Origin: Anarhynchus alexandrinus
Taxonomy: Eukaryota > Chordata > Aves > Charadriiformes > Charadriidae
Direction of reading: 5' to 3'
Length of the DNA stretch: 64,000 nucleotides
Assembly (NCBI GenBank): GCA_008711295.1
Contig: VUYV01000011.1
Coordinates: forward strand, 3,936,065 to 4,000,064
This document shows, one piece after another, positions 42,001 through 49,720 of this stretch. Positions within the stretch are counted from its first letter, which is position 1. Every line of letters begins with the position of its first letter. Under the pieces are notes generated by a model. That model was not told where the DNA came from. It did not search any database and worked only from the letters and a program-made list of their open reading frames with translations. The position numbers were made by a program, and so were the translations under genes.

Positions 42001-45000
42001 TACTCTCAACTGCTCCAAACAAGAAAATCCAGACTAAGATGACCCCCTTAATTCAAACCACTTATTACACACTAATTCCCCTCCTCTGCATTGTCTGTTC
42101 AGACCCTGACTCTTATCATCTGCAGGTTGCAGGGCGTGCAGGTGCTTCCCTCGCTAGCCCTGGGGGTTTGTGTATCACCATTATGCCCGCCACAACCGCT
42201 GCACAAAAAGCGTTTGAGCACCTCAGTTTTGTTCCCTGATTAAAGTACCGCTGTCTTATATCAAACACTGGCAGGCTTGGCAAGAAATACTTTCCCAGCA
42301 TACAGGGTGCTAGTCCACTACCACTGCTCCATGCCTCCTGGAAGTATCTGTGCTTCCCATGCAGAGATTCATACCTTGCCTTACCAAGGAAGCTCCGGGG
42401 TCATCAAACAGCAAAGCTTAATTGCAATTATCCAACTTAAGGCCAGCACCCTTCTCGGAGTCCCATGTAAGAGCGATGCTCCAAGGCAGCAGAGAGGAAA
42501 CTCTGACAAGCATTTCCATCCTCAGGCACGAGTGTAACCAGGCTTATGGTAGTAAAGTCGGTGTTACACCCTTCGGCTTCAGAAAACAGGCAATCAGTGC
42601 AGAAGAGGTTTAACCCTGAGCTTGCATGGTTACCCCTAGAGCACATTCACTGAGTACAGCAATTTCTTGAAGTTCGTTTAGGAGAGATGCTTGAGAAAAC
42701 AGGGGGTTTCAGAGCTGGGGTTGCTGGCATTGCAAAACTGAGATGCCAAAAAGTCACTTCACAATTCTGCCTCAGTCTCGCCACAGAGAGGTCCATTGGC
42801 AAGGGCTGTCAGAATTACACAACCTTCTCTTATGACCGGCATCATCTTTATAGTGTAAAAAGCAAACTGGTGAGCAAGCATGGGGAATGCATGTTAGACC
42901 CTGCTATTAAGCAGAGTTTGATCAGCCTGGGAAAATCCATTCTCAAAGTCTAATGATAGAATGAAACACTCAGAAAAAAAAAAAGTCTCCTCAACACACC
43001 ACATCTCCACCTGCCTTTCCGTTCCTCCTCACCGGCACTGGGTCATGCTGGAGGCTGTCCAAGATCTCTGCCATAGATGCCTATTCAGAGTGTGGCACCA
43101 ACACCCTGGGCAGACCTCAGGCTCCCCACAGCAGTAACAGATCACTGATGGAAGCAGCCAGATAGAAGCAATTCCAGCCGGGACAGTCAGTAGCCCCCAA
43201 GGACTGGCAGTGAACAGCAGCAGCCACGTACAATTATTCAAAGTTACCTGACTGGGGAGACTCCAGAGCGAGGGAGGTCAATACGTTGACCAGCAAACCA
43301 GTGTGAGAGATTAACCAGCGGTCAGAGCAGATGTGTAGGGTTTGCAATGAAGGGAGAACACCTTCACCTGCTAAGCAACAAGCATCTCCCACAGGCACAA
43401 AACCTGCTTCCAAACTGGGTTTAATAACACCTTAGATGTCAAACGACCCACACTGGAACACTGCTGACACAGGCACTTCGACACTGACAACACACAAGAC
43501 AAACCCTTAGACTGAAGTCTGCCCTTTTTCAGGATGGGGACTGCTCTGCGAGCACGCTCGCATTAGTCAGGTCTGATGCAGGCAGCGAGTAAGTCCTGCC
43601 TAGACTGCACCACGTCAGCCAGACTCCTCTCCCTCGCTCCTGCTGGCAACCCCATGCTTGTCTCCAAAGGCCAAGCCTCTCTGGGGACCCGCAGCACCAT
43701 GCTACCCAGGAGGTAGCTTCAGCGATGCGGCACCAGCCAGCTTGGGGGAGCAGAGCTCTCCCCTGCACAGAGCAGACCCGGCCAGAGTTCGCTACCCACC
43801 GGTTTACACCCTGCACAACAATCCAGACAGACCATCTTTACTCCCTGAGAAATCTGGTAGGCTTGGAAGAGAGTCAGACAAAAAGCCTGCAGCGGTGACT
43901 AACTAAATTCTGAAAAATACACATCCAGGCCATATACCTGTCCTGAAACCACTGTGACTGCAGGAGCATCCAGCACTAGTTTCAAACCAGCTACCGGGAG
44001 CACAGCTAGTAACGTACCCATGGCAATAATGCTCAGCAAAGGCTCGTCAGCACAGATTTTTATCCAGTTTCAGTGGCAGGTTTCGCTGCTACGCTAACTA
44101 GTTGAGCACTGCTAATGCCTGCTGTGGTACATCCTCCCGCCCACAGCCGCTGTTGCAGGGTTCGACCTTCTATCACAATCTACATATCAGTACACACAAA
44201 GAGCTGGAAGCGTTGGAGGATTTTATTAGGAAGAGCCCAACTTCAAAGCCAGAGGTACAGTACAAATTTGTTACATTCTCTATTCATGGAGCTCATTCAG
44301 GAGCAAGAAGGGCAGCCTCGGGGGAAACCCAGTATTTGCATCTGCACCAAGAGTCTTCTTTTGACTGATGTTAAGAGCGCTCTGAAGTTTCTGTGGAAGG
44401 AGAAACCTGAAGTAGGCAGAGAGGAAACAGCTCCACAATGGGAAAAAATTGGAAAATTCCCAATACATTCACCCTGAAAAGTCCGTAGTGGATTGTTTGT
44501 GGTTGCTTCCCAGCAGCCGACAACAGGACCACTTTTCACAGCTACCTTTTGACAGCCCTGCAGAAGTAGCGCATGATCCCCAAGCGGCTATAGACCACAG
44601 GTCAGTGTGCTGGTTTTTGAGCGCATGTCCTGAATTCAAGACAGGGGACGAAAAACCAGCAGTCCAGCCTGAATTTTGCCTATTTCAAAACCTATCCCAA
44701 AGGAAATTACAGATTTGTTTTTTCACCAGCAATTCTATGCATCAAAATATTTCACTTAGAGATACTCAACGACATTTTAAAAATAAAAGTGGATACTGGA
44801 TATCAACACAGAGAAACTCCTCAGTCCATGGCCTTTATAAATACAGCCAGGAACTCTTCCAAGGAGTTCCAATTGCAATCATAAATTCTCTCCCAAGATA
44901 TGCAAATAGCATTTAAAAAAAGACTAGTTCCATGAAATAATCCACAAGACTAAACCCCTTCATTTAATAGGTATGCGGTTCTGCAGATTCTCCAACATTA

Positions 45001-47360
45001 CAAAGTAAGGATCTGCTCTGCCATGCAAGCCCAAGAATATAACTTCAGCTCCCTGAACAAAAAAAAAATGCTGTTAACCATAGAGAAACTGATACATATA
45101 ATTAAAAGCTGATTAGTGTTACAATATTTCTCCTAAGGCAGGGAACTTTGTTCGGCAATTTCCTCGGCTAATCTAAACCAACTAATAGCTGGCAGCCAGG
45201 CAGAGCAGTGCAGACTCACAGAGAACAAGCGGTGGCAGAAGTCATTCCACCAGACTTCAACAAAATCAACCTCCAAATTTTGCTGACTTTGCTATCAAAG
45301 GGAGAGCAGGTACCTGTAGCATACACATACGCTAGACCTCACACAAGAATTTTCTGCACAGGACAGCAGTAAGAAGCTCACCTCTGATTTCTACGAGTGA
45401 AGTTCTCAGCTCTTGCTGCCGGCTGAGCTGACAGTCAGAAGAATCATTAAGTAGAAAATGCCAGGGTAAACAGGCCTTTACATTACTTCTTGCTTGCAAC
45501 CGACCATCGCTGCCAATAGCAGTTTTTCTAGTGTTTGAGTTCCAGTTGCAGTGAAGCTCTAATCAACCCCTTAAGCAAACAAGCAGCAAGGTTTCTTCCC
45601 AAACAAGGGTTTTTGCCACTCTTCGTTATAAACCTAAATCTCCCTCCATCACGCACAAATCTTACATCACTTTAGTCAGTATTGTTTTAAGCTGTTGACG
45701 GAAAAGAAGTGCTGACTCCCAAATGAAGGTGACTGGAAACTCATCAAGCTTGTATATCTAAGATTAGAAATGGGTATAAAAACAGACTGATCAGAGCACC
45801 ACTGAAGTACCACAGCACTGACCCACACAGATGATTAAGAAATTATTTGTATTTTGAGGTCTCAGATTGCAATATCTTATCTCGACACACTGTGTCAGTT
45901 TATGTACAAAGAACCCCCCTAAGCAATAAGGGCTAACAGACATATGTCTTGCTAGAACCGCAAAAAAACAACACTTCTTTGGAAGATGACAGCAATAGTT
46001 TGGCTGTCAGAGCAGAACACAGGGAGGATGTTATTCTGCTGTAGCTCAGGACTCAACCAGATAGAGACATACAGGTTAAAATGAACTGTAAATAAAGAAG
46101 TTGAGCGTTTACTAAACTTTTTCCAAGTGCTGGATTAGGGACTGGTCAATGTCTGGTCCATCAAACACTCAGTGGTGACCTGATCGTGTTCCTTAGGCCC
46201 AGAAGAGGGGGCTGAGCAGCAAAGTGATAGTAAAAAGCAAAAGGAACTCCTCTTCGCACAGGCCTAGACACTTATCTTGATAGCTAAACATCCAAGTACT
46301 TCCTTCATGCCAGTCTCCCACATAAACAACTGCTGTTACTGGTGTCAGACACTGTGTCAGCAGAGACAGTAAGCAGCAGATTCGCAGTCTGCAATAACAC
46401 ATGGCTACGCAAGGGCAAGAGAAGCTGGCTCTGCCCCGTGGGTTTTATGGGTACATGCACAGCACGCATCTGACTTGGAGGCTGGAACACAGGTTCACTC
46501 TGATCAGTGCTGGCCATACGCGAACCCCAAGCTCCAGGCCAGAAGATAGAGCTTGTGCCTCCTGTCCAGGAGGGGAAACTCCAGCCACCCACCCTCTTCG
46601 GGAACCCTGCCACTGAGTAACACATGCTCCCTTTTCCTATGACCTGCCCCAGCCAAGGCCCTCATCAGCCACCCCTCACTCAGGGAACCTCCAAATCACC
46701 CCAGAAGCCCCAGTACATACTGCTGTCTTCAGTGCATCCCTCCCTAGACCATTCCTTCTATTCCCTGAACATCCTCCACAGGAAACTTCCCAAATACACC
46801 TCCCAAGCACCCAATCACATCCCTAATGCCTCTTCCCCTAGACCCACCGCTCAACCCCAAAACTCTTGCATCTCACCCCAAACTCAGCACGCAATCTCCA
46901 GTCCCTCCGCCCTTGCTGCAACCCTCCCCAGCCCCACTGCCTCCTTCCCTCCGCCCCATGAGGTGTCCCCAGCCCCACTGCTGCCCCCAAACCTCCCCCA
47001 ACCCCACTACTCCTCCCTCGCTCACTGCTCCCCCAAACCCTCTCCAACCCCACACAGGGTCCCCGGCCCCACTGCTCCCCCCCGNCAAGGCCTGCGGCCC
47101 CACTGCTACCCCCAGCCCCACACAAGGCCCCCGCCCCCCTCCAGGCCGCAGCCCCGGCCGCCTCACCAGTACTTGAGGATGGCGGTGACCTGGAGCGGGT
47201 TGGGCTGGTCGGGGTAGAGGCGGCGGCACTCGCCGTAGATACCGTGCAGCCCCGGCGGGAAGAGCGACGGGAAGGAGCTGGACCCGGACCCGGACCCGGA
47301 CCCCGAGCCTGAACCCGGCCCGCCCGCGGGGGGACCCCCGCCAGGCCGCACGCCCTCCAT
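1..47360 (-). CDS. SUFU: SUFU gene, 5' part (coding exons 1-3 with introns)
   Basis: Suppressor of fused is a cytoplasmic and nuclear inhibitor of Hedgehog signalling. It binds GLI transcription factors and holds them inactive. Three exons on the minus strand join in phase (194 + 135 + 137 coding bases, about 155 residues) and match the start of vertebrate SUFU almost residue for residue in exons 2 and 3. All junctions are GT-AG. Exon 2 and 3 lengths equal those I recall for human SUFU; exon 1 is 12 bases longer. The full protein is about 480-490 residues, so roughly two thirds, including the C-terminal GLI-binding lobe, lies beyond position 1. I looked for exon 4 in 1-19873 and did not recognise it, which fits a very long intron 3. 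The gene is divergent from ACTR1A, as in human. Confidence 0.95.
8599..8635 (+). repeat. Polypyrimidine tract
   Basis: A 37-base pure run of T and C (T8, C3, T6, C7, T5 blocks) in SUFU intron 3. Confidence 0.85.
8999..9775 (-). mobile_element. CR1 LINE, 5'-truncated, with open reverse-transcriptase tail
   Basis: In minus orientation this is the 3' part of a CR1 non-LTR retrotransposon. A 227-codon open frame at 9078-9761 carries the C-terminal end of ORF2, with recognisable CR1 blocks ([68 protein letters not shown]). The short 3' untranslated region follows and ends with the CR1 octamer (ATTCTGTGATTCTGTG) at about 8999-9016. The open frame has no stop or frameshift, so this is the youngest repeat in the window. 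It lacks the endonuclease and the catalytic reverse-transcriptase core, so it is not autonomous. Confidence 0.95.
11457..11492 (+). repeat. 18-base tandem duplication
   Basis: CATCCTGAGCAGCAACAG is followed directly by CATCCCGAGCAGCAACAA, with two mismatches in 18 bases. Confidence 0.8.
12300..12362 (+). repeat. Possible MIR-like SINE core
   Basis: The words ACCAGTGACTTAATGTTTCCATACCCCTTTGCAGAATAAAG resemble the MIR core (AAGTCACTTAACCTCTCTG...CAGTTTCC...TGTAAAAT). The match is short and divergent. Confidence 0.35.
13010..13115 (+). repeat. MIR-like SINE remnant
   Basis: CCTGTGACCCCAGGCAAATAACTTAATCCCACTGAGTCCCATTTCCAGTGTAAAAGTTATACTGCC follows the MIR core (TGTGACCTTGGGCAAGTCACTTAACCTCTCTGAGCCTCAGTTTCC...TGTAAAAT) in order and spacing. 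MIR copies predate the amniote split, so this one should be shared with other birds and reptiles. Confidence 0.65.
13670..14480 (-). mobile_element. Old, divergent CR1/L3-type LINE remnant
   Basis: On the plus strand the order of words matches the reverse complement of CR1 tails: an ACCATAGAAAATGATG-like 3' end near 13672, CCTTTTGCATATTTGAAGAC, CTTCCCTAGACTAAACAAA, CTCCTCCAGACTCTGTCCAA and further upstream CR1-like text to about 14480. Many substitutions and indels break all frames. It looks much older than the 9 kb copy; boundaries are approximate. Confidence 0.6.
14872..14942 (+). repeat. GT dinucleotide microsatellite, imperfect
   Basis: About 70 bases of (GT)n with GC interruptions (GTGTGC, GTGCATCC). 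The alternating purine-pyrimidine sequence could adopt Z-DNA. The longest pure run is about ten GT units, so length may vary. Confidence 0.95.
17345..17930 (-). mobile_element. Divergent CR1 LINE fragment
   Basis: The plus strand shows reverse-complement CR1 words in the right order: GGTCTCTGGAGGTCTCTCGT (3' end region), CTTCTCTTCACAGGCTAAACCAG, CTGGACTCTCTCCAGTTTTTC, GTGGGAGACCCAAAACAGGACACAGTATT and CAGTGTCATGCCAAAGAGGTAATAACTTCCCTC. It lines up with the CR1 at 9.0-9.8 kb but carries many changes and no open frame. Confidence 0.8.
19874..20010 (-). CDS. SUFU: SUFU coding exon 3
   Basis: The 137-base exon has acceptor TTCCCTCCAG|G and donor CAGTCAG|GTACTG. It completes the Glu codon left by exon 2 and reads [20 protein letters not shown], then [20 protein letters not shown] and YVFQS, ending one base into the next codon. 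As far as I recall, this is identical to human SUFU. The [12 protein letters not shown] strand belongs to the central sheet of the N-terminal lobe. An 85-codon open frame (19650-19907) runs through this exon into intron 3 and is a shadow of it. Confidence 0.96.
24071..24094 (+). repeat. A-rich tract
   Basis: Two A runs of 8 and 13 separated by one G. No retrogene or LINE body is recognised just upstream. Confidence 0.85.
24486..24522 (+). repeat. T/G-rich simple repeat (TTTTG/TTTG)n
   Basis: A run of T followed by TTTTG and TTTG units. It sits 400 bases after a 34-base A-rich tract. Confidence 0.9.
28200..28505 (+). mobile_element. CR1 LINE 3' fragment
   Basis: In plus orientation this resembles the CR1 tail: GGTTTGTTCAGCCTTAATAAAAGAAGGCTAAAAGGAGCAGGGGATCTTATTGC corresponds to the coding block [14 protein letters not shown], and the fragment ends in a TTCGGAGGTCCCTTCTAACCC and GATCCTATGA-type 3' end. 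A 97-codon frame at 28166-28459 covers it but is decayed. Confidence 0.8.
29055..29195 (+). repeat. MIR-like SINE remnant
   Basis: AAGTTTGAATCCCTTGTCTGCTAC corresponds to the tRNA B-box region and start of the MIR core, followed by CAACAAGTTACTTAAG, TCTCAGATGTGAAATAATA and CTTCAAAGAGTAGTGTGA, the usual MIR order. The copy is old and gapped. The B-box-like GTTTGAATCC is a relic of the tRNA-derived head and not a tRNA gene. Confidence 0.65.
30695..30920 (+). repeat. Ancient amniote interspersed repeat (palindromic block plus MIR-like tail)
   Basis: The stretch GTATTTAGGAGC...CTGAACTCCCACAGATTTCAACTGGGATTTAGGCACCCAAGTATCC is an imperfect inverted repeat of a kind I recall from turtle and bird DNA. 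It is followed by a SINE-like tail (GATGATACTTCCCTACCTGCTGAGCTGTTACACAGA...GATGGGCACCATAAGAG). I cannot name the family. Confidence 0.45.
31738..31830 (+). repeat. Possible ancient DNA-transposon-like repeat
   Basis: AAGGCTTGTCTTCATGAGGAAATTTACTG...CTAGTCTACCAGTATAATTATATTGCTGTAGTTCTACTGGTAAAATTCCCC resembles an old sauropsid repeat with the words GCTTGTCTACAC and ACCAGTATA. No target duplication or intact termini are visible, and the family is not identified. Confidence 0.3.
35408..35540 (-). mobile_element. CR1 LINE 3' end
   Basis: AAATCATAGAATGGTTTGGG followed by TTAGAAGGGACCTTAAAGAT is the reverse complement of a common avian CR1 3' terminus; the copy continues to about 35540 with CACCTTCCACTAGACCA and CATCCAACCTGGCCTTGA. 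It is a short 5'-truncated copy. Confidence 0.9.
40932..41066 (-). CDS. SUFU: SUFU coding exon 2
   Basis: The 135-base exon has acceptor TTTTTAATGCAG|G and donor CACGA|GTAAGT. It begins with the last base of the split Trp codon. The translation reads [20 protein letters not shown], then [20 protein letters not shown] and NRVHE, ending two bases into a Glu codon. Against human SUFU only a few positions differ (LGNPALNV for VGSPSANI, and V for I in HYVSF). This is part of the N-terminal lobe that packs against the C-terminal lobe to clamp the GLI peptide. The length equals the human exon as I recall it. Identification is secure. Confidence 0.96.
41466..41487 (+). repeat. (CAAAA)n simple repeat
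   Basis: Four CAAAA units in SUFU intron 1. Confidence 0.85.
46620..47160 (-). repeat. C-rich low-complexity tract (G-rich on SUFU sense strand)
   Basis: The plus strand carries about 540 bases of CCCC/CCACC/CCAGCCCC runs with very few G, so the SUFU sense strand is a string of G runs directly downstream of exon 1. The SUFU template strand is therefore C-rich, which in other genes favours R-loops and G-quadruplexes near promoters. Three imperfect copies of a unit like CCCCAGCCCCACTGCTNCCCCC are visible between about 46920 and 47120. An isolated unresolved base lies at 47085. Open frames here are compositional artefacts. Confidence 0.75.
47167..47360 (-). CDS. SUFU: SUFU coding exon 1
   Basis: The ATG at 47360-47358 has G at -3 and G at +4, a good Kozak context. 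The exon encodes a low-complexity head of about 28 residues (Gly, Pro, Ser; an alternating Gly-Ser run) followed by the conserved block [20 protein letters not shown] and then [16 protein letters not shown]. That block is diagnostic for SUFU. The exon ends in the middle of a Trp codon (TG|G) at a GTGAGG donor. The conserved head of the N-terminal lobe starts here. The disordered N-terminus differs from mammals, which have Ala-Pro-Thr repeats instead of Gly-Ser. Length is 194 bases against 182 recalled for human, a gain of four residues. An isolated N at 47085 and the large N gap upstream show that assembly is difficult here, so the exact repeat count may be wrong. Confidence 0.95.
47280..47315 (-). 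repeat. SUFU: Hexanucleotide repeat coding for (Gly-Ser)n in SUFU exon 1
   Basis: On the plus strand the unit GGACCC is repeated about four times with little change and then degenerates. On the SUFU strand it reads GGGTCC, coding alternating Gly and Ser. Third-position changes (TCC, TCG, TCA) show that the older end has diverged while the TCC end is still homogeneous, so the repeat may vary in length between individuals. Confidence 0.85.
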
Positions 47361-47382
47361 GTCCGGCGCGGCGGAGGCGACT

Positions 47383-47402
47383 GGTCCGGTCCGGTCCGGT
47401 CC
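47383..47402. repeat. GGTCC pentamer tandem repeat in SUFU 5' leader
   Basis: Four tandem GGTCC units lie 23 bases upstream of the SUFU start codon and run almost into the assembly gap. They probably lie in the 5' untranslated region. The repeat shares a GGTCC core with the coding hexamer about 70 bases away. Confidence 0.7.
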
Positions 47403-47425
47403 CGTCCCGGCGCGGCCCGCTCGGC

Positions 47426-47664
47426 NNNNNNNNNNNNNNNNNNNNNNNNNNNNNNNNNNNNNNNNNNNNNNNNNNNNNNNNNNNNNNNNNNNNNNNNNNN
47501 NNNNNNNNNNNNNNNNNNNNNNNNNNNNNNNNNNNNNNNNNNNNNNNNNNNNNNNNNNNNNNNNNNNNNNNNNNNNNNNNNNNNNNNNNNNNNNNNNNNN
47601 NNNNNNNNNNNNNNNNNNNNNNNNNNNNNNNNNNNNNNNNNNNNNNNNNNNNNNNNNNNNNNNN
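47426..47664. other. Assembly gap (239 N)
   Basis: A run of 239 undetermined bases lies 65 bases upstream of the SUFU start codon, inside the GC-rich promoter. It probably hides the SUFU transcription start and core promoter. The run length may be an estimate and not the true size. Two translated open frames that cross it (46873-47718 and 47359-47772) are meaningless. Confidence 1.
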
Positions 47665-47960
47665 CGCGGGCGGGACCGGGGAGGGGTGATCTGGGGCGGG
47701 CGGGAGGGTAACCAGCACCGGGGTGGCCCTGAGGGAAGAGGAGGGATCCCCGTGGGGCGTCCTCGGGGGTAGCTCCGCGGCAGGGGGCGGTGAGAGGCCC
47801 CGGCAGCGCCCGGGCGGGCGGGAGGCCCGAGCAGGGCCCGGCGGGCGCTTTCCCCGGCCCCCGGCTCGCTGACAGCGGGGCAGGGCCCGTCCTGGAGCAG
47901 CTCCCCGGCCTCAGCCGCCCCCAGCCCCGGCGCTGAAGCCTGTGTCGGTGTTAGGTGAAG

Positions 47961-49500
47961 GGGTGAGGCTGTAAACGGCAGCGGTTCAGCAGCCGGTTCT
48001 GTCGGGCAGAACAGGGCTGGCTGCGAGGGGCCGCGCTCGTCTCCGTGCTGTTCACAGCCCCGTGGGCCTGTGCCTTAGTTTCCTCGCTGCTGCTCTTACA
48101 GGCTTTTGTCACAGCTTTCTCTATCCCTTCTCCAGTCCTCACAGCGCCTTTATTCTCCCCGTGCACCTTTCTGTATTTGTAGGTCCCTCAGAGGCACCTG
48201 AGAAGCAATGCAGAATAGGTGAAGTTCAAGGGCTGCCTGATCGAGGATCTTGACCTGCGTACTAAGCACACTGAAGGTCTGGCTCATTCCCGAGTTGCAG
48301 CTACATCTGTGGTCCTGCAAAGCCTTGTATGTATGCGTGAACTGGCATAGGGTAGTCCTACACATCTTTGCTAGAAATTTTTAATCAGCATAGAGAAAAA
48401 ATTAGCTATAGAATGCTGAGAGGATAGGACGAGTGCTCCTGCTTGTTGCGTTTCTCATTTAAATAGCTGAGAGTTTGTTCTAAAGGCAATGTTCACAACA
48501 TAGCTTTTAGGAGTTCACATATAGTCATGAAGCTGGCGAGCAGACAAACAAATGACTATCCACTGAGAAAGGTGAGCAGTTGGCATTCTCATGAATCACT
48601 GCTTCTCACAAACAACGGTATTTCACTTGTCCCGTTACTGTGACACTGCTTTTTGTGACATTTTTGTGTTAATTACAGCCAATTGAGAAGATAAACATAA
48701 CAGAGTCATGTATGAAATGCTGTGTTGGCTTAATACACACACTATAATGAGTCTCTCCTGGTATTTACTGAGGTGATATGATACTGGTCTTGAAATAATT
48801 TAACCCCCTCCATTCTGTTTTACAAAATAACCCCTCTTTTACGCTATGTGAGTGGTGAATATCTGAAATGAGATGATCTGCTTGGGCTGAAGGCAGAAAC
48901 TACAGAAGGAAAGTCTCAGTGTCAGCATGAAAGGTGCGGGAGGAGATGGGCGAGTTCTGAGCCAGCCCTCATGTGCACTGACCGGCAGCAAAAGTTCGTT
49001 TTCACTAATTTCAAGACCCAGCGATATTGCTCAGAGTTCCAAGTACATATCATTTTAGTGTCTTTGTCTGTCATCGGTTCTTCAGAGTGCTTTTAGAGCA
49101 CAGAGCAAACGGAAAACAAGAGGGGGCACATTATTTAATACTGGGGTGCGTATTATATGCGTTCTTTGTACTGACACTTTTCTGATTGCCATGCCTCAAA
49201 AAATGCAGCAAAACCAGGTAATACTGGGAGAACAGATGCCTTATGACCAGCAGTTTGTGGAGGTGATGGGAAACGCTTTCATTAGTGACAGAGTCCCTCT
49301 GCAGAAAGCGATGTGATCACTTTTTTCTGATTAGAAAAATACAGTGGGGAAAAAAAAAATTATTAAACTGGAAATCAGCCAATTGAAATCCAGTGGTTTT
49401 TGGTGGAAACGCACAGTTGCCCCCCGGAACACAGCACCCACCACCCCACTCGGGTTTCACGCCCAAAAGGCAGTTTCCAGCCCGTGGGTATTTTTGAATT
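47961..49500. other. Intergenic spacer between the two CpG islands
   Basis: About 1.5 kb of moderate to AT-rich sequence separates the SUFU and ACTR1A CpG islands. I see no exon, repeat family or RNA gene in it. The two promoters therefore look like two separate islands and not one shared bidirectional promoter. Confidence 0.65.
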
Positions 49501-49525
49501 TTGTATTTCCTTTCCTTTTTTTCGC

Positions 49526-49545
49526 ACTACATCTCCCGGCATGCC
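49526..49545 (+). promoter_or_regulatory. ZNF143/THAP11 (Staf, SBS) motif 1
   Basis: ACTACATCTCCCGGCATGCC closely matches the vertebrate SBS consensus ACTACAATTCCCAGCATGC as I recall it: the ACTACA head, CTCCC core and GCATGC tail are all present. The site lies about 190 bases upstream of the ACTR1A start codon. ZNF143 sites of this kind activate TATA-less promoters and often recur in tandem. Confidence 0.75.
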
Positions 49546-49589
49546 CCGCTCCCGGCACGCCTTCCCGTCAGGCACCGCGCGGGCGGCGG

Positions 49590-49610
49590 ACTACACTTCC
49601 CAGCAGGCAC
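49590..49610 (+). promoter_or_regulatory. ZNF143/THAP11 (Staf, SBS) motif 2
   Basis: From 49590 the sequence begins ACTACACTTCCCAGCAGGCA, a second close SBS match in the same orientation, 64 bases after the first. A third, weaker relative (ATACATCACCCAGG) follows at 49624-49637. Confidence 0.7.
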
Positions 49611-49657
49611 CGCGGCCGGAGGAATACATCACCCAGGCGGCTCCGCGCCGCCCTTCC

Positions 49658-49667
49658 GCGCATGCGC
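49658..49667. promoter_or_regulatory. NRF1 site
   Basis: GCGCATGCGC is a perfect palindromic NRF1 core, 54 bases before the ACTR1A start codon. NRF1 drives many CpG-island housekeeping promoters. Confidence 0.7.
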
Positions 49668-49720
49668 CGCCGAGGGCTGGGCTGTTGCTCCCTGACGGGT
49701 GGCTGCGGCGGCTCCTCGCC

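Larger units (their letters stand above)
41067..47166 (-). other. SUFU: SUFU intron 1
   Basis: About 6.1 kb separate exon 2 from exon 1. The exon 2-proximal part is ordinary AT-rich sequence with a short (CAAAA)n tract at 41466-41487. The last 500 bases before exon 1 are almost pure C-rich repeats on the plus strand. I see no other gene; open frames such as 41667-42239 and 43529-43816 overlap one another in several frames and carry no recognisable domain. Confidence 0.85.
47100..47960 (-). promoter_or_regulatory. SUFU: SUFU promoter CpG island
   Basis: Dense CpG and very high GC run from SUFU exon 1 through the N gap to about 47960, falling to ordinary composition by about 48060. This is the expected position of the SUFU promoter and 5' untranslated region. 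No TATA box is visible in the known part. The exact transcription start cannot be placed because of the gap. Confidence 0.75.
49520..49720 (+). promoter_or_regulatory. ACTR1A: ACTR1A core promoter region, TATA-less, CpG-rich
   Basis: The 200 bases before the ACTR1A start codon are CpG-rich and lack a TATA box. They hold two strong and one weak ZNF143/THAP11-type motif and a perfect NRF1 palindrome, arranged as in many TATA-less housekeeping promoters. Transcription probably starts somewhere in 49600-49710, but the sequence alone does not fix the base. Confidence 0.65.

Noticed and set aside
44155..44175. B-box-like GGTTCGACC
   Set aside because: The flanks do not form tRNA arms and no A box lies at the right distance.
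46624..47772. Pro-rich and Gly-rich open frames (46624-47217, 46826-47176, 46873-47718, 47359-47772)
   Set aside because: They are products of the C-rich tract and of translating undetermined bases in the gap. Only the segment 47167-47360 in the minus frame is coding (SUFU exon 1).
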